From Gammaproteobacteria bacterium (GTDB lineage: Bacteria; Pseudomonadota; Gammaproteobacteria; UBA6429; Thiohalophilaceae): DNA of 53,463 nucleotides. A program made the translations under genes and the position numbers. Of this stretch, positions 43,564 to 52,954 are shown in pieces; the first letter of the stretch is position 1; every line of letters starts with the position of its first letter. The stretch is from assembly GCA_026197095.1 (NCBI GenBank), contig JAPHTF010000037.1:1-53463 (forward strand), given 5' to 3'. A model generated the notes under the pieces. That model did no database searches. It saw only the letters and a program-made list of their open reading frames with translations, and was not told the origin of the DNA.

Positions 43564-45738
43564 TTATACAATTAAATTCGCATATTCCATGACTAGCCAT
43601 TTGCTACCCAGATCATCAAAGTTAATTTGAATGCGTGCATGACGGCCTTCACCTTCATAATTTAACACCACACCCTCACCAAACTTTTCATGGAACACGC
43701 GTTGACCTAATTGAACCGGCGCGGCTTCTCTTACGGCTTTTTCTTTTTGTACCGGATAAGAACCCTGATAACCTGAAACCGGCGTTGCACTCCCTTGCAT
43801 GCGCACATGCTGGGTAAATTCATCCGGAATCTCCGTTAAAAAACGTGATGGACGTGCGTAGCTTTCTTCACCGTATAAACGCCTTTTCTCCGCATGTGAA
43901 AGCGTGAGTTTTTCCATTGCGCGTGTCATGCCGACATAACAAAGGCGGCGCTCTTCTTCGAGTTGACCACTTTCTTCTGATGAGCGACTGTGTGGAAACA
44001 ACCCTTCTTCCAGGCCCGCCAGAAACACTTGCTTAAATTCCAGGCCTTTGGCTGAATGTAAGGTCATCAGTTGTACACTATCTTCACCTTCATTCGCCTG
44101 TCCTTCACCTGCTTCTAATGAAGCATGTGAAATAAATGCTGTCATTTTATCTACTTCAGATTCTTCCCAGTTTTCTGGTTCAAAATCTCGTCCGGCACTA
44201 ATTAACTCATCCAGATTTTCTATGCGGTTGCGCCCTTTCTCACCTTTTTCTTTTTCATAATGAGCAATGAGTGTGCTTTGATGAATCACATGTTCAATTT
44301 GCTCATGTAATTCCATATTTGCGATATCGATTTGCATTTCACTGATTAAATCAACAAATTGTTGTAACGAACTTAAAGCACGAGATGTGATTTCGCCTTG
44401 CTCAATCAGTTCTAAGGTTGCTTGCCACATTGAAATATTATTAGCACGTGCTTTGCTGCGCACTAAATCAACCGTTTTATTACCAATGCCACGTGTTGGC
44501 ACATTAACAATTCGTTCATATGAAGCATCATCTGTTTTAATCGCAATTAGACGTAAGTAAGCCAGGGCATCTTTAATTTCCTGACGCTCGAAGAAACGTA
44601 AACCACCATAGATGCGGTAGGGTGTGCCGCTTTGCATTAAGGCCTCTTCAAGTACGCGGGACTGGGCATTGGAACGGTATAAAATAGCATTCTCACTTCT
44701 TAGTCCTGCTTGATCCGTCCAGCTTGCAATTTTATCAACAATATAACGCGCTTCTTCAACTTCATTAAACGCGCTATAAATTTCGATCAGCTCTCCATCA
44801 CTGCCATCGGTCCACAACTCTTTACCCATGCGATCAGCATTGTTTGCAATCAGCGCATTGGCAGCACCAAGAATATTCCCGGTTGAACGGTAATTTTGTT
44901 CTAAGCGAAAGTTAGAAGCATTTTTATAATCTTTGGCAAACTTATAGATGTTTTCTATTTGCGCGCCACGCCAGCCATAAATAGACTGATCATCATCACC
45001 CACAACAAAAACATTTGAACTGTTGCCGGCCAGAATTTTGATCCAGGCATACTGAATCGTGTTGGTGTCCTGAAACTCATCGACCAGGATATTTTGAAAA
45101 CGTTGTTGATAATGCTGCAGTACATCAGGCCGTTTAATCCATAACTCATAAGCCCGTAACAGCAACTCGGCAAAATCAAGCGAGCCATTACGCCGACACA
45201 TGGCTTCATACTCGCGATAAATTTCGATCATGTGTCGCAAATAGGTATCATTTTTATGTTCAATATTTTCTGGACGTAAGCCTTCATCTTTTCGAGCATT
45301 GATCCACCACTGTGCTTCACGTGGTACCCAACGTTTTTCATCCAGCCCCATTTCCCGGACAACACGTTTTAACGCCCGATGCTGATCTTCGCTGTCCATG
45401 ATTTGGAAAGTTTGCGGTAACTCGGCTTCTTTCCAGTGGGCGCGCAATAAGCGATGTGCAATACCATGAAAAGTCCCGACCCACAAACCACTCGACGGTA
45501 TACCCAATAATTTTTCAATCCGACCACGCATTTCAGCGGCAGCTTTATTGGTAAAGGTCACAGCTAAAATACCATAAGGAGAAATATTTTCAGCCTGCAT
45601 CAGCCAGGCGATGCGGTGTACCAGAACGCGTGTTTTACCACTACCGGCGCCTGCCAATACCAGAATATTTGATGCAGGCGCACACACCGCCTGGCGCTGG
45701 GCATCATTTAAAGGGTCAATTATATAAGAAACATCCAT
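43564..45738 (-). CDS. uvrD: DNA helicase II (UvrD)
   Basis: A 724-residue superfamily 1A helicase with all motifs: Q motif LNDAQRQAV, Walker A GAGSGKTRVLVHR, motif II VDEFQDTN, GDDDQSIYGWRGA, RLEQNYRSTGNI and LMTLHSAKGLEF. Length and the C-terminal FGEGVVLNYEG region agree with UvrD rather than Rep or PcrA of other groups. It acts in nucleotide-excision and mismatch repair. It converges with Anbu. Confidence 0.95.
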   Translation of the reverse strand: MDVSYIIDPLNDAQRQAVCAPASNILVLAGAGSGKTRVLVHRIAWLMQAENISPYGILAVTFTNKAAAEMRGRIEKLLGIPSSGLWVGTFHGIAHRLLRAHWKEAELPQTFQIMDSEDQHRALKRVVREMGLDEKRWVPREAQWWINARKDEGLRPENIEHKNDTYLRHMIEIYREYEAMCRRNGSLDFAELLLRAYELWIKRPDVLQHYQQRFQNILVDEFQDTNTIQYAWIKILAGNSSNVFVVGDDDQSIYGWRGAQIENIYKFAKDYKNASNFRLEQNYRSTGNILGAANALIANNADRMGKELWTDGSDGELIEIYSAFNEVEEARYIVDKIASWTDQAGLRSENAILYRSNAQSRVLEEALMQSGTPYRIYGGLRFFERQEIKDALAYLRLIAIKTDDASYERIVNVPTRGIGNKTVDLVRSKARANNISMWQATLELIEQGEITSRALSSLQQFVDLISEMQIDIANMELHEQIEHVIHQSTLIAHYEKEKGEKGRNRIENLDELISAGRDFEPENWEESEVDKMTAFISHASLEAGEGQANEGEDSVQLMTLHSAKGLEFKQVFLAGLEEGLFPHSRSSEESGQLEEERRLCYVGMTRAMEKLTLSHAEKRRLYGEESYARPSRFLTEIPDEFTQHVRMQGSATPVSGYQGSYPVQKEKAVREAAPVQLGQRVFHEKFGEGVVLNYEGEGRHARIQINFDDLGSKWLVMEYANLIV

Positions 45739-45875
45739 CGGGCTATTCTAACAAAATGTTGCGTTTGATTGCGGCTTTATCTCAAATGCGCCACCTTTTT
45801 TATTTATGTGCTAATCTTACTCACAATGAAATAGTCAGCAATAAAAATAAGAACAAAAGTAAGCATAACAATAAA

Positions 45876-46232
45876 ATGAATGACGATAAAAAAAACCAGT
45901 TCCGTGAACGCATAGCAGCATTACATGAAAAGTACACCAAACAGCTACCTGAGAAATATCAGGACATTGAGACAAGCTGGAAAGATTATCAATCTGACTT
46001 TAGTAACCCAGATTATTACGAAACATTTTACCGGCTGATTCACACCCTTAAAGGTACGGCTGCAACATTTGGATTCAATAAACAAGCCGATATTTGTTTT
46101 GCGATTCAGCAAATATTAACCGCGATAAACGAGCAGTCTGTTGTAGCAGAAGATTCAGTTGAAGCTATTCAATCTCACTTGCAGCAACTTAAAAATTATA
46201 TCAATACACCTGCTGATGGTATCGACGATTAA
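45876..46232 (+). CDS. Single-domain Hpt phosphotransfer protein
   Basis: A 118-residue protein from the ATG at 45876 (the open frame extends upstream into uvrD on the other strand and is not used). The histidine phosphotransfer motif is HTLKGTAATFGF with the phosphorylatable His56. No other domain is present. It would shuttle phosphate between a hybrid kinase and a response regulator; no partner is adjacent. It is divergent from uvrD and convergent with the rubredoxin reductase gene. Confidence 0.82.
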   Translation: MNDDKKNQFRERIAALHEKYTKQLPEKYQDIETSWKDYQSDFSNPDYYETFYRLIHTLKGTAATFGFNKQADICFAIQQILTAINEQSVVAEDSVEAIQSHLQQLKNYINTPADGIDD

Positions 46233-46259
46233 TTTCTAATGATTAATATATTTTACCAA

Positions 46260-47453
46260 CTACACTAACACTGCAGGTAATTCTTTCGTTAAAGCTTGCT
46301 TATCTTCAACCGCTTTACCCACCAGGGCAAAACCTTGCAGCTTTCCATTTTGATCAAAGTACTGAGCATGCACACCAGCTCCATCAGTTTTAATTGCCCA
46401 CTCACCCTCGATATTATTAGCCGGCGCCGCAACGACAACTGAACATGAAGGTGTTTTAACCAATACAGGCATTGCCGGATACGTGACGTTGCTGATCTCC
46501 CCATTTAACGTTTTCGCTAAAGCACGAGCAGAATTCATTAGTGGCATAACATAGGGTAAAAATAAACCTGCAACTTCTGCACAATCACCTAATGCATAAA
46601 TATCTTTATAATTTGTTTCCAGATTTTGCTTAACAACAATCGCTTTATTGACCTCTATTCCTGCTTCTTTTGCTAGTTGAATATTCGGTCTTAAACCAAT
46701 CGCCGATAAAACAACATCTGCCTCTAACGTTATGCCTTTAGCAGATGACGTATTGTTTTCTAATTCAGTGCGGCTTTCCAGTTTGATATTAAATACGGAA
46801 TCAACGACATTAATTTCTTTTGTCTCCTGACCAAGATACCAGTTAACTCCTTGCTCAGCTAAAGCGGCTTTTAAATACTCCGCCGCCTGCTCAGGTAACA
46901 AACGATCAAGCGGGTTGTTTTCAAGGCCGATAACAGAAACATCATAACCTGATAACACCAGGTCATTGGCAAACTCACAGCCAATTAAACCTGCACCAAT
47001 AATCGTAATTTTTTTCTTGCCTGCTATCGCCTCTCTGAAAGCAGCGTAACTCTCAAGATCATTCACTGTGAAAATTTTATCTGCCGCATTTCCACTTATT
47101 GGTAATGTTATGGACGATGCACCAAGCGCAAGAACTAACTTGCTATAGTTTAGCATTTCATTATTGCTGGTATATAGCGCATGATTATCCGGATCTATTT
47201 TATTAACCCGGGTATGCTTGAGAATTTTTGCATTAAGATCTTTCGCCATCTTATCTGCATTAGCAATGGGTAAATCTTTAGCCGTTTTATTTTTTGCCAA
47301 CGCATTGGATAACATCGGTTTTGAATAAAAATCAGCAGCATCATTTGCAATAAGAATAAGTTCAGCTGTTGTATTTAATTTGCGAAATTCTCTTGCAACA
47401 TTATAGCCGGCTAAACCACTGCCAATAATAATAATGGGATATTCAGAGTGCAT
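46260..47453 (-). CDS. Rubredoxin-NAD(P) reductase-like flavoprotein
   Basis: A 397-residue FAD/NAD(P)-dependent oxidoreductase. The FAD fold starts IIIGSGLAGYNVAREFRKL, the NAD(P) fold is TIIGAGLIGCEFANDLVLSGYDVSVIG, and the C-terminal FAD segment is DIYALGDCAEVAGLFLPYVMPL. It follows the rubredoxin gene by 5 bases, so transfer of electrons from NAD(P)H to rubredoxin is the likely job, in oxidative stress or alkane-type hydroxylation; the terminal acceptor is not in this window. Confidence 0.88.
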   Translation of the reverse strand: MHSEYPIIIIGSGLAGYNVAREFRKLNTTAELILIANDAADFYSKPMLSNALAKNKTAKDLPIANADKMAKDLNAKILKHTRVNKIDPDNHALYTSNNEMLNYSKLVLALGASSITLPISGNAADKIFTVNDLESYAAFREAIAGKKKITIIGAGLIGCEFANDLVLSGYDVSVIGLENNPLDRLLPEQAAEYLKAALAEQGVNWYLGQETKEINVVDSVFNIKLESRTELENNTSSAKGITLEADVVLSAIGLRPNIQLAKEAGIEVNKAIVVKQNLETNYKDIYALGDCAEVAGLFLPYVMPLMNSARALAKTLNGEISNVTYPAMPVLVKTPSCSVVVAAPANNIEGEWAIKTDGAGVHAQYFDQNGKLQGFALVGKAVEDKQALTKELPAVLV

Positions 47454-47458
47454 AATCG

Positions 47459-47626
47459 TTATTCAACTTCTTCCATCTCAAAATCAGATTTACCCACACC
47501 GCAATCCGGGCACATCCAGTCGTCGGGGATGTCTTCCCATTTAGTACCGGGAACTATACCTTCATCGGGTAAACCCACTACTTCATCATAAATAAAACCA
47601 CACACTAAACACTTCCATTTTTTCAT
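47459..47626 (-). CDS. Rubredoxin
   Basis: A 55-residue protein, too short for most gene callers: [20 protein letters not shown] and then [20 protein letters not shown]. The two iron-binding pairs CLVCG and CPDCG are complete (Cys6, Cys9, Cys39, Cys42), and the aromatic core residues are in place. It carries one electron between the adjacent reductase and an unknown partner in the cytoplasm. The reductase gene follows by 5 bases. Confidence 0.95.
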   Translation of the reverse strand: MKKWKCLVCGFIYDEVVGLPDEGIVPGTKWEDIPDDWMCPDCGVGKSDFEMEEVE

Positions 47627-47899
47627 TTATTCAAACCTCATATTATTGAATACTAAATTATTGTTACATCTTAAGGGCAAAGATTATAAATTCAATTAAA
47701 GTCACGTTATCTTCTGTAAATATATTATATAAGTTGTACCGTTCTGATCAGACTTAAATATATTTGTGTTTGCTCAATGGAAAAGCTATATTTTTGCCGA
47801 ATAAGCATAAAGTGTGATATAGCTTCAACTTAAACATAAAAAAATGTAAGAAATAACCTAAACTGTATGTCAGTACTAAAATAACGGGGTTACATAACA

Positions 47900-48757
47900 A
47901 TGTCGACAGCTGAAATTCAGGACTTAGTTAATAACGCAAGTAGCTTAATCTCACTTCCCGAAATTTCACTTCGTGTTAATGAGTTGGCTAATAATCCTGA
48001 ATCTACCGCTGATGATATGGGCAAAGCCATCTCACAAGATCCTGCGCTTGTTGTACGCATGTTAAAAATTGCCAATAGCGCCTATTACGGACTTTCGACT
48101 GAAGTTGATACCATTACCCGCGCTATCGCCATTCTTGGTACGAATAAAATTCGTGACTTAGTATTATCAACCACTACCAGCCAGGCATTTGATGGTATCC
48201 CTAATAATTTAATTACCATGCAGGACTTCTGGCACCACAGTTTATATTGTGGTTTATTGGCGCAAATCCTTTCTAAAAAAAGTAAAAAAGCCAATGCAGA
48301 ATCAATCTTTATCGCAGGTTTATTGCATGATATTGGTCAACTCCTGATGTTTAACCAATTACCGGAAAAATCTCACGAAGCGATTTTACTGTTAATGGAA
48401 GGCACTGAAGAATTAGAAAGCTATGAAGCAGAACGTCATGTCTTTGGCTTTGATCATATGCAAGTGGGTGCTGAATTAATCAAAAGCTGGAAGCTTGCAC
48501 CCGTACTACAAGAGTGTGTTGGATTTCATCATGAACCACAAAAAGCAAAAGCCTTCCCGGCGGAAGTAGCTCTTATCAATATCGCTAATGCAGTGGCTGT
48601 AATGGCAGACTTTGATTCGATGAGTGAAGAAGATGAAATACCTAAAATTGATCCTATGTCATGGGAGTTAACCGGATTATCAAAAAATGATCTCCCCGCT
48701 GCAATAAAAGAAGCACAAGCAGAAATTACCGAGATTGAATCAGTACTCTTTCCTTAA
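47900..48757 (+). CDS. HDOD-domain signalling protein
   Basis: A 285-residue protein with an HDOD domain over about residues 15-215: SLPEISLRVNELANNPESTADDMGKAISQDPAL, RAIAILGTNKIRDLVLSTT and the HD-like HDIGQLLMFNQLPEKS with FDHMQVGAELIKSWKL. The HD residues are partly replaced, as usual for HDOD, so it is probably a binding and not a hydrolytic protein. Such proteins take part in regulation by second messengers or stress signals. No other domain is fused. Confidence 0.88.
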   Translation: MSTAEIQDLVNNASSLISLPEISLRVNELANNPESTADDMGKAISQDPALVVRMLKIANSAYYGLSTEVDTITRAIAILGTNKIRDLVLSTTTSQAFDGIPNNLITMQDFWHHSLYCGLLAQILSKKSKKANAESIFIAGLLHDIGQLLMFNQLPEKSHEAILLLMEGTEELESYEAERHVFGFDHMQVGAELIKSWKLAPVLQECVGFHHEPQKAKAFPAEVALINIANAVAVMADFDSMSEEDEIPKIDPMSWELTGLSKNDLPAAIKEAQAEITEIESVLFP

Positions 48758-48971
48758 TAACTTTATATAAGTATTTTATGGTTTACTTATAAATCATGGG
48801 TAAATACCTATACCCCCCTATTTCACAAGTAACCCTTAAAAATGTAAACTATAAAAAATAGTTTTATCTATATCTAAAGAGCGCATAATATTAAAGTCCC
48901 TACGATGTGTGCCGTTATATAACGTAAATAATAAGTACTAAATAAATACTAAAAATGGAAGGATTTAAACA

Positions 48972-49379
48972 ATGGGTTTTTGTTTACAAAAAATTTCTTT
49001 TATACGTATCAGCTTACAGGCCGTATTTTTAACCTGCCTCTACTTAAGCGCTGTATCAGTCTCACCCACTTATGCCGACCTCTATATTACGGATGATTAT
49101 TTAAAAGGGCTTGATGCCGAGGTTGAAGATACCGAGTTATCTCCAGAGACAAATAAAGATTCAACTGCCGCTCAGGCAACGACTCCTGCTGATATAAACA
49201 AAGCAACAGAGTCCAGGTTTAACTTTGAAACATTATTAAGAACTAAACATCCAACAAGCTATGTTGTGTATACCAAGTTATCTACCAGTGACCGCATTCT
49301 CATTTATGACAAGTTCAAAGACACAAAAAATGTCTCTACTGCAAAACAAATGATTATTAATAAATTTGAATCAAGATAA
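48972..49379 (+). CDS. Small exported protein, unknown function
   Basis: A 135-residue protein with a signal peptide (about residues 1-35, ending TYA) after a GGAAGGA ribosome binding site. The middle is acidic and Thr/Ala-rich (about 45-75), followed by a compact basic C-terminal part (RFNFETLLRTKHPTSYVVYT and LIYDKFKDTKNVSTAKQMII). I do not recognise the family. The rhodanese gene follows on the same strand, 49 bases downstream, so the two may act in the periplasm together. Confidence 0.65.
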   Translation: MGFCLQKISFIRISLQAVFLTCLYLSAVSVSPTYADLYITDDYLKGLDAEVEDTELSPETNKDSTAAQATTPADINKATESRFNFETLLRTKHPTSYVVYTKLSTSDRILIYDKFKDTKNVSTAKQMIINKFESR

Positions 49380-49428
49380 CTCTTACAAAAAATAAATATC
49401 AACATTGATTTTATTAAGGAAGCCTTTA

Positions 49429-50139
49429 ATGAAAATAAATTTAATCGCTCGCACGCTAGGTTCAGTAATATCACTCAGCCTACTTGCCTTTAGTCATACC
49501 GCATTCGCCCTTGATGTAAACATTACAGAAAAAATACCTTACATCGCAGTACAACATAAAGGTAAAACCGTGCGTATACAGCGCATACAAGACCAGAATC
49601 ATCATTTAACAGGCAGCTTTACCAAAACCTCCAGGAAGTGCCCACCTTTCTGTATTCAACCCATGAATGTTGCGCCTGGTGTAGAAACATTTGGTGAACT
49701 TGAAGTAATCAATTTTATTGAGAATTATGTTAAAACAAATAAAGGTCTGCTTATTGATGCGCGGACACCTTCATTTTATGAAAAAGGGACGATTCCCCTT
49801 TCCATTAATATTCCTTTCACTGTATTTTCATTAGGCCGTAACGATAAAGATTTAATCGATGCCATGAAAAAAATTGGTGTCGAGCGCCGCAAGGAAAAAT
49901 TAGAAGGTTACTGGACTGATTTAAAAGACGTAACGGGTATAGAGAAAAAACCTAATCCATACTGGGACTTTAGTAATGCAAAAAATCTTACACTTTGGTG
50001 TAACGGAATGTGGTGTGGCCAATCACCGCGTGCAATTGAAGGGCTGATTAAAATGGGTTATCCCGTCGAAAAAATTCACTACTATCGTGCAGGTATGCAA
50101 GGATGGTTAGTGCTTGGTTTATCCATTACTGTTCCTTAA
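49429..50139 (+). CDS. Exported rhodanese-domain protein
   Basis: The ATG at 49429 is chosen because AAGGA lies 8 bases ahead and the product (236 residues) has a signal peptide (about 1-25, ending AFA). A leading segment holds CPPFCIQP, and the rhodanese core follows: LLIDARTPSFYEKGTIPLSINIPF and the active-site loop WCNGMWCGQSPRAI, where the catalytic Cys is the second Cys of the CNGxxC pattern. In this sulfur-oxidising setting a periplasmic sulfur-transfer role is plausible (inference). Confidence 0.85.
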   Translation: MKINLIARTLGSVISLSLLAFSHTAFALDVNITEKIPYIAVQHKGKTVRIQRIQDQNHHLTGSFTKTSRKCPPFCIQPMNVAPGVETFGELEVINFIENYVKTNKGLLIDARTPSFYEKGTIPLSINIPFTVFSLGRNDKDLIDAMKKIGVERRKEKLEGYWTDLKDVTGIEKKPNPYWDFSNAKNLTLWCNGMWCGQSPRAIEGLIKMGYPVEKIHYYRAGMQGWLVLGLSITVP

Positions 50140-50184
50140 ATATATACAAACAAATTATTCGATACACAGGGGATAATCACCCCA

Positions 50185-50218
50185 CCCTCCCCCTTGAAGG
50201 GGGAGGGACTCATTTTTA
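50185..50218 (+). terminator. GC-rich terminator after the rhodanese gene
   Basis: A perfect stem CCCTCCCCCT / AGGGGGAGGG with a 3-base loop is followed by ACTCATTTTT. The string resembles common repetitive CCCTCCCCC hairpins of intergenic regions in proteobacteria. Confidence 0.6.
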
Positions 50219-50329
50219 AATTTTATTCTCTTAACTGCATGCATTAGCCTGTAGCCGCTTTTTTATTGCCTTACTCAAAATGAACCCCGGGCTAAGTCAT
50301 TGAAAAAACAATAATTAGTCTGTTTTAGT

Positions 50330-50358
50330 TTGTTCCAGTACTCCCAGGGGTGTACAAT
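50330..50358 (+). promoter_or_regulatory. Possible promoter of hslVU
   Basis: TTGTTC (50330-50335) is followed 17 bases later by TACAAT (50353-50358), a good -10 with a poor -35. No sigma-32-type CCCCAT element was found at the matching distance, though hslVU is a heat-shock operon in related bacteria. Confidence 0.4.
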
Positions 50359-50420
50359 CGGCGCCCTTAATTAATTAGCTTACTCTGTAATTCTTCTGTC
50401 ATTCCCTTAAGGAGTCTGTC

Positions 50421-50960
50421 TTGGATCAATATCGAGGTACTACCGTTCTTTCAGTTCGTCGCGGCAACCAGGTCGTTATTGGCGCAGATGGTCAGGTCAC
50501 GTTGGGTGATACGGTCATGAAAGGCAATGCACGTAAAGTGCGCCGCTTGTATAACAATAAGGTCATTGCAGGTTTTGCCGGTGGTACAGCGGACGCATTT
50601 ACCTTATTTGAGTATTTTGAGGCCAAGCTTGAAAAGCATTCGGGTCAGCTCGTTCGTGCAGCTGTTGAAATGGCGAAGGATTGGCGCACTGACCGCACTC
50701 TGCGACGTTTAGAAGCATTACTTGCGGTGGCTGATGAAACAGCGTCTCTCATTATTTCGGGTAATGGCGATGTGATAGAGCCGGAAGAAGGTATCATCGC
50801 AATTGGTTCTGGTGGTAATTATGCACTCTCCGCCGCACGTGCCCTGCATAAACATACCGAATTAAGCGCAAAAGAAATTGCCCTGGAAGCCTTGAATATT
50901 GCCGGCGACATCTGCATCTATACTAATCACAATTTTGTAATGGAAGAACTGGAATTCTAA
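50421..50960 (+). CDS. hslV: ATP-dependent protease subunit HslV
   Basis: A 179-residue proteasome-like subunit of the HslVU (ClpYQ) protease. It starts with TTG, preceded by AAGGAG. The N-terminal nucleophile Thr lies in [11 protein letters not shown], exposed after processing, followed by the conserved [22 protein letters not shown] and [15 protein letters not shown] segments. The next gene, hslU, is its ATPase partner. The short intergenic gap holds a repeat element. Confidence 0.95.
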   Translation: MDQYRGTTVLSVRRGNQVVIGADGQVTLGDTVMKGNARKVRRLYNNKVIAGFAGGTADAFTLFEYFEAKLEKHSGQLVRAAVEMAKDWRTDRTLRRLEALLAVADETASLIISGNGDVIEPEEGIIAIGSGGNYALSAARALHKHTELSAKEIALEALNIAGDICIYTNHNFVMEELEF

Positions 50961-50968
50961 AGCTGCCC

Positions 50969-51051
50969 GTCATTGCGAGGGAATAGCATGACCGTGGCAA
51001 TTTCATAAACAATTGCAATAAACATGAGATTGCCACGCGTTGCTCGCAAAC
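50969..51051. repeat. Inverted repeat of the GTCATTGCGAG...GTGGCAAT type
   Basis: The left arm (about 50969-51006) and right arm (about 51023-51051) pair as TTGCGAG...GTGGCAAT(T/C)TCAT with their inverse ATGAGATTGCCAC...CTCGCAA, with a short loop. This dispersed repeat family lies between hslV and hslU, so it is transcribed within the operon and could form a stable RNA hairpin. Confidence 0.75.
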
Positions 51052-51091
51052 ACAGCAGACATTAATTTTAAATATAAAGCGAAAATTTTTT

Positions 51092-52426
51092 ATGTCCCAA
51101 ATGACACCCCGTGAAATTGTTCACGAACTCGATAAACACATCGTTGGTCAGGCCGCGGCGAAACGTGCCGTGGCCATTGCACTCAGAAATCGCTGGCGTC
51201 GTAGCCAGGTTGATGAAGATTTACGTAACGAAATCACGCCTAAAAATATTTTAATGATCGGCCCAACCGGTGTGGGTAAAACTGAAATTGCGCGTCGCCT
51301 GGCTAAACTCGCACGTGCACCTTTTTTAAAGATCGAGGCGACTAAATTTACTGAAGTGGGTTATGTTGGCCGGGACGTCGAATCGATTGTTCGTGACTTA
51401 ATGGAAATCTCTATCAAACTCACACGTGAAAATGCGATGGAAAAAGTCAAAGCACGTGCAGAAGATGCCGCTGAAGAACGTATTCTTGATATTTTACTGC
51501 CTCCTGCGCGTGATTTTGGTTCTCATGAAACCGAAGATAAGAATGAAAATCCCACCCGACAAAAGTTTCGTAAAAAACTGCGTGAAGGTAGTCTCGACGA
51601 AAAAGAAATTGAGATTGAAATAAGTGTCCCGCAAATGGGCGTTGAAATTATGGCCCCCCCTGGTATGGAAGAAATGACCAACCAGCTACAGGGCATGTTT
51701 CAGAACCTGGGTTCTAACCAGACTAAGCGTTCCCGCAAAATGGAAATTAAACACGCTTACAAATTATTGATTGATGAAGAAGCCGCTAATTTAATTAATG
51801 AAGAAGAAATCAAAGACGATGCATTAACCAATGTTGAACAGCACGGCATTGTCTTTTTAGATGAGATGGACAAAATTGCCAAACGCGGTGAAACCAGTGG
51901 TGCTGATGTTTCGCGTGAAGGAGTACAGCGTGACTTGTTGCCTTTAGTTGAGGGTTCAACAGTCTCAACAAAATATGGCATGGTGAAAACGGATCATATT
52001 TTATTTATTGCCTCAGGGGCATTTCATCTCACTAAACCCTCTGATTTAATTCCTGAGCTGCAGGGTCGTTTCCCCATTCGAGTGGAACTCGATGCTTTAA
52101 CTTCAGATGACTTCATGCGCATTCTGGTAGAACCTGATGCTTCATTAACGGAGCAATATCGTGCCCTACTGGCAACGGAAGAAGTTACGCTCGAATTCAC
52201 TGAAGACGGTATACGTCGCATTGCTGAAACGGCTTACCAGGTAAATGAGCGCACAGAAAATATTGGTGCCCGTCGATTACATACAATTCTCGAACGTCTG
52301 CTCGAAGAGGTATCTTTCACCGCATCTGATAATAGCGGGTCAGAAGTTAAAATCACTGCAGAATATGTGGATGAAAATATCGCTGAATTAGCGCAGGATG
52401 AAGATCTCAGCCGTTACATACTATAG
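51092..52426 (+). CDS. hslU: ATPase subunit HslU
   Basis: A 444-residue AAA+ ATPase that unfolds substrates for HslV. The Walker A motif is [14 protein letters not shown], Walker B is IVFLDEMDK, and the pore loop GYVGRD is present near residues 89-94. The I-domain (about 110-230) is rich in charged residues. The C-terminal region ends in SRYIL, the tail that docks into HslV. Confidence 0.96.
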   Translation: MSQMTPREIVHELDKHIVGQAAAKRAVAIALRNRWRRSQVDEDLRNEITPKNILMIGPTGVGKTEIARRLAKLARAPFLKIEATKFTEVGYVGRDVESIVRDLMEISIKLTRENAMEKVKARAEDAAEERILDILLPPARDFGSHETEDKNENPTRQKFRKKLREGSLDEKEIEIEISVPQMGVEIMAPPGMEEMTNQLQGMFQNLGSNQTKRSRKMEIKHAYKLLIDEEAANLINEEEIKDDALTNVEQHGIVFLDEMDKIAKRGETSGADVSREGVQRDLLPLVEGSTVSTKYGMVKTDHILFIASGAFHLTKPSDLIPELQGRFPIRVELDALTSDDFMRILVEPDASLTEQYRALLATEEVTLEFTEDGIRRIAETAYQVNERTENIGARRLHTILERLLEEVSFTASDNSGSEVKITAEYVDENIAELAQDEDLSRYIL

Positions 52427-52428
52427 AT

Positions 52429-52521
52429 TCAACCACAGAGGTCACTGAGTTACACAGAGGTTTGTAAAAATAACAGCGTATTGAATTTACTCTGTGTACC
52501 TCCGGGTCCTCCGTGGTTTAA
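52429..52521. repeat. Inverted repeat element between hslU and DUF971 gene
   Basis: The arms AACCACAGAGGTCACTGAG (52431 on) and CTCTGTGTACCTCCGGGTCC with TCCGTGGTT (52491-52519) are imperfect inverse copies around an AT-rich loop. It is the third element of this type in the window and, like the others, lies in a short gap between genes. Confidence 0.7.
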
Positions 52522-52544
52522 GATTTATTATTAGGAAAACAACT

Positions 52545-52913
52545 ATGCCAAAACCTACAGATATCAAACTCCATCAAGCTTCACGTGTACTCGAAGTTGC
52601 TTTTGCAGATGGTAAAACTTTCAATTTACCCGTTGAATACTTACGTGTTAACTCGCCTTCAGCTGAAGTACAGGGTCATGGTCCAGGACAAGAAGTCTTA
52701 CAGATTGGTAAACAAAACGTAAACATTACCAAGATTGAAATGGTAGGTAATTATGCCATTCAACCTTTTTTTGATGACAATCATGATACCGGTATTTTCT
52801 CCTGGGACACGCTGTATCAACTAGGTGAAAACTATGATGAAAACTGGGCAAACTACCTGCAACGCTTAAAAGATGCAGGCAAAGAACGCCCTGAGCCCAA
52901 TCTCGGTAACTAA
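52545..52913 (+). CDS. DUF971 (GBBH-like N-terminal domain) protein
   Basis: A 122-residue protein from the ATG at 52545, preceded by TTAGGAAAA. It shows the DUF971 pattern: [31 protein letters not shown] near the start and [31 protein letters not shown] later. The position between hslU and ubiE is conserved in gammaproteobacteria. The molecular role is not established; the domain resembles the N-terminal domain of gamma-butyrobetaine hydroxylase. Confidence 0.9.
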   Translation: MPKPTDIKLHQASRVLEVAFADGKTFNLPVEYLRVNSPSAEVQGHGPGQEVLQIGKQNVNITKIEMVGNYAIQPFFDDNHDTGIFSWDTLYQLGENYDENWANYLQRLKDAGKERPEPNLGN

Positions 52914-52954
52914 AAAGCAAAGACCAGTACAGCTATTGCGGGTATAATCAAAAT

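Noticed and set aside
45630-45875. An upstream extension of the Hpt reading frame
   Set aside because: The extension overlaps uvrD on the other strand, and the ATG at 45876 directly opens the normal Hpt length.
50281-50420. A sigma-32 heat-shock promoter before hslV
   Set aside because: A TTGAAA string is present near 50300, but no CCCCAT-like element stands at the required distance.
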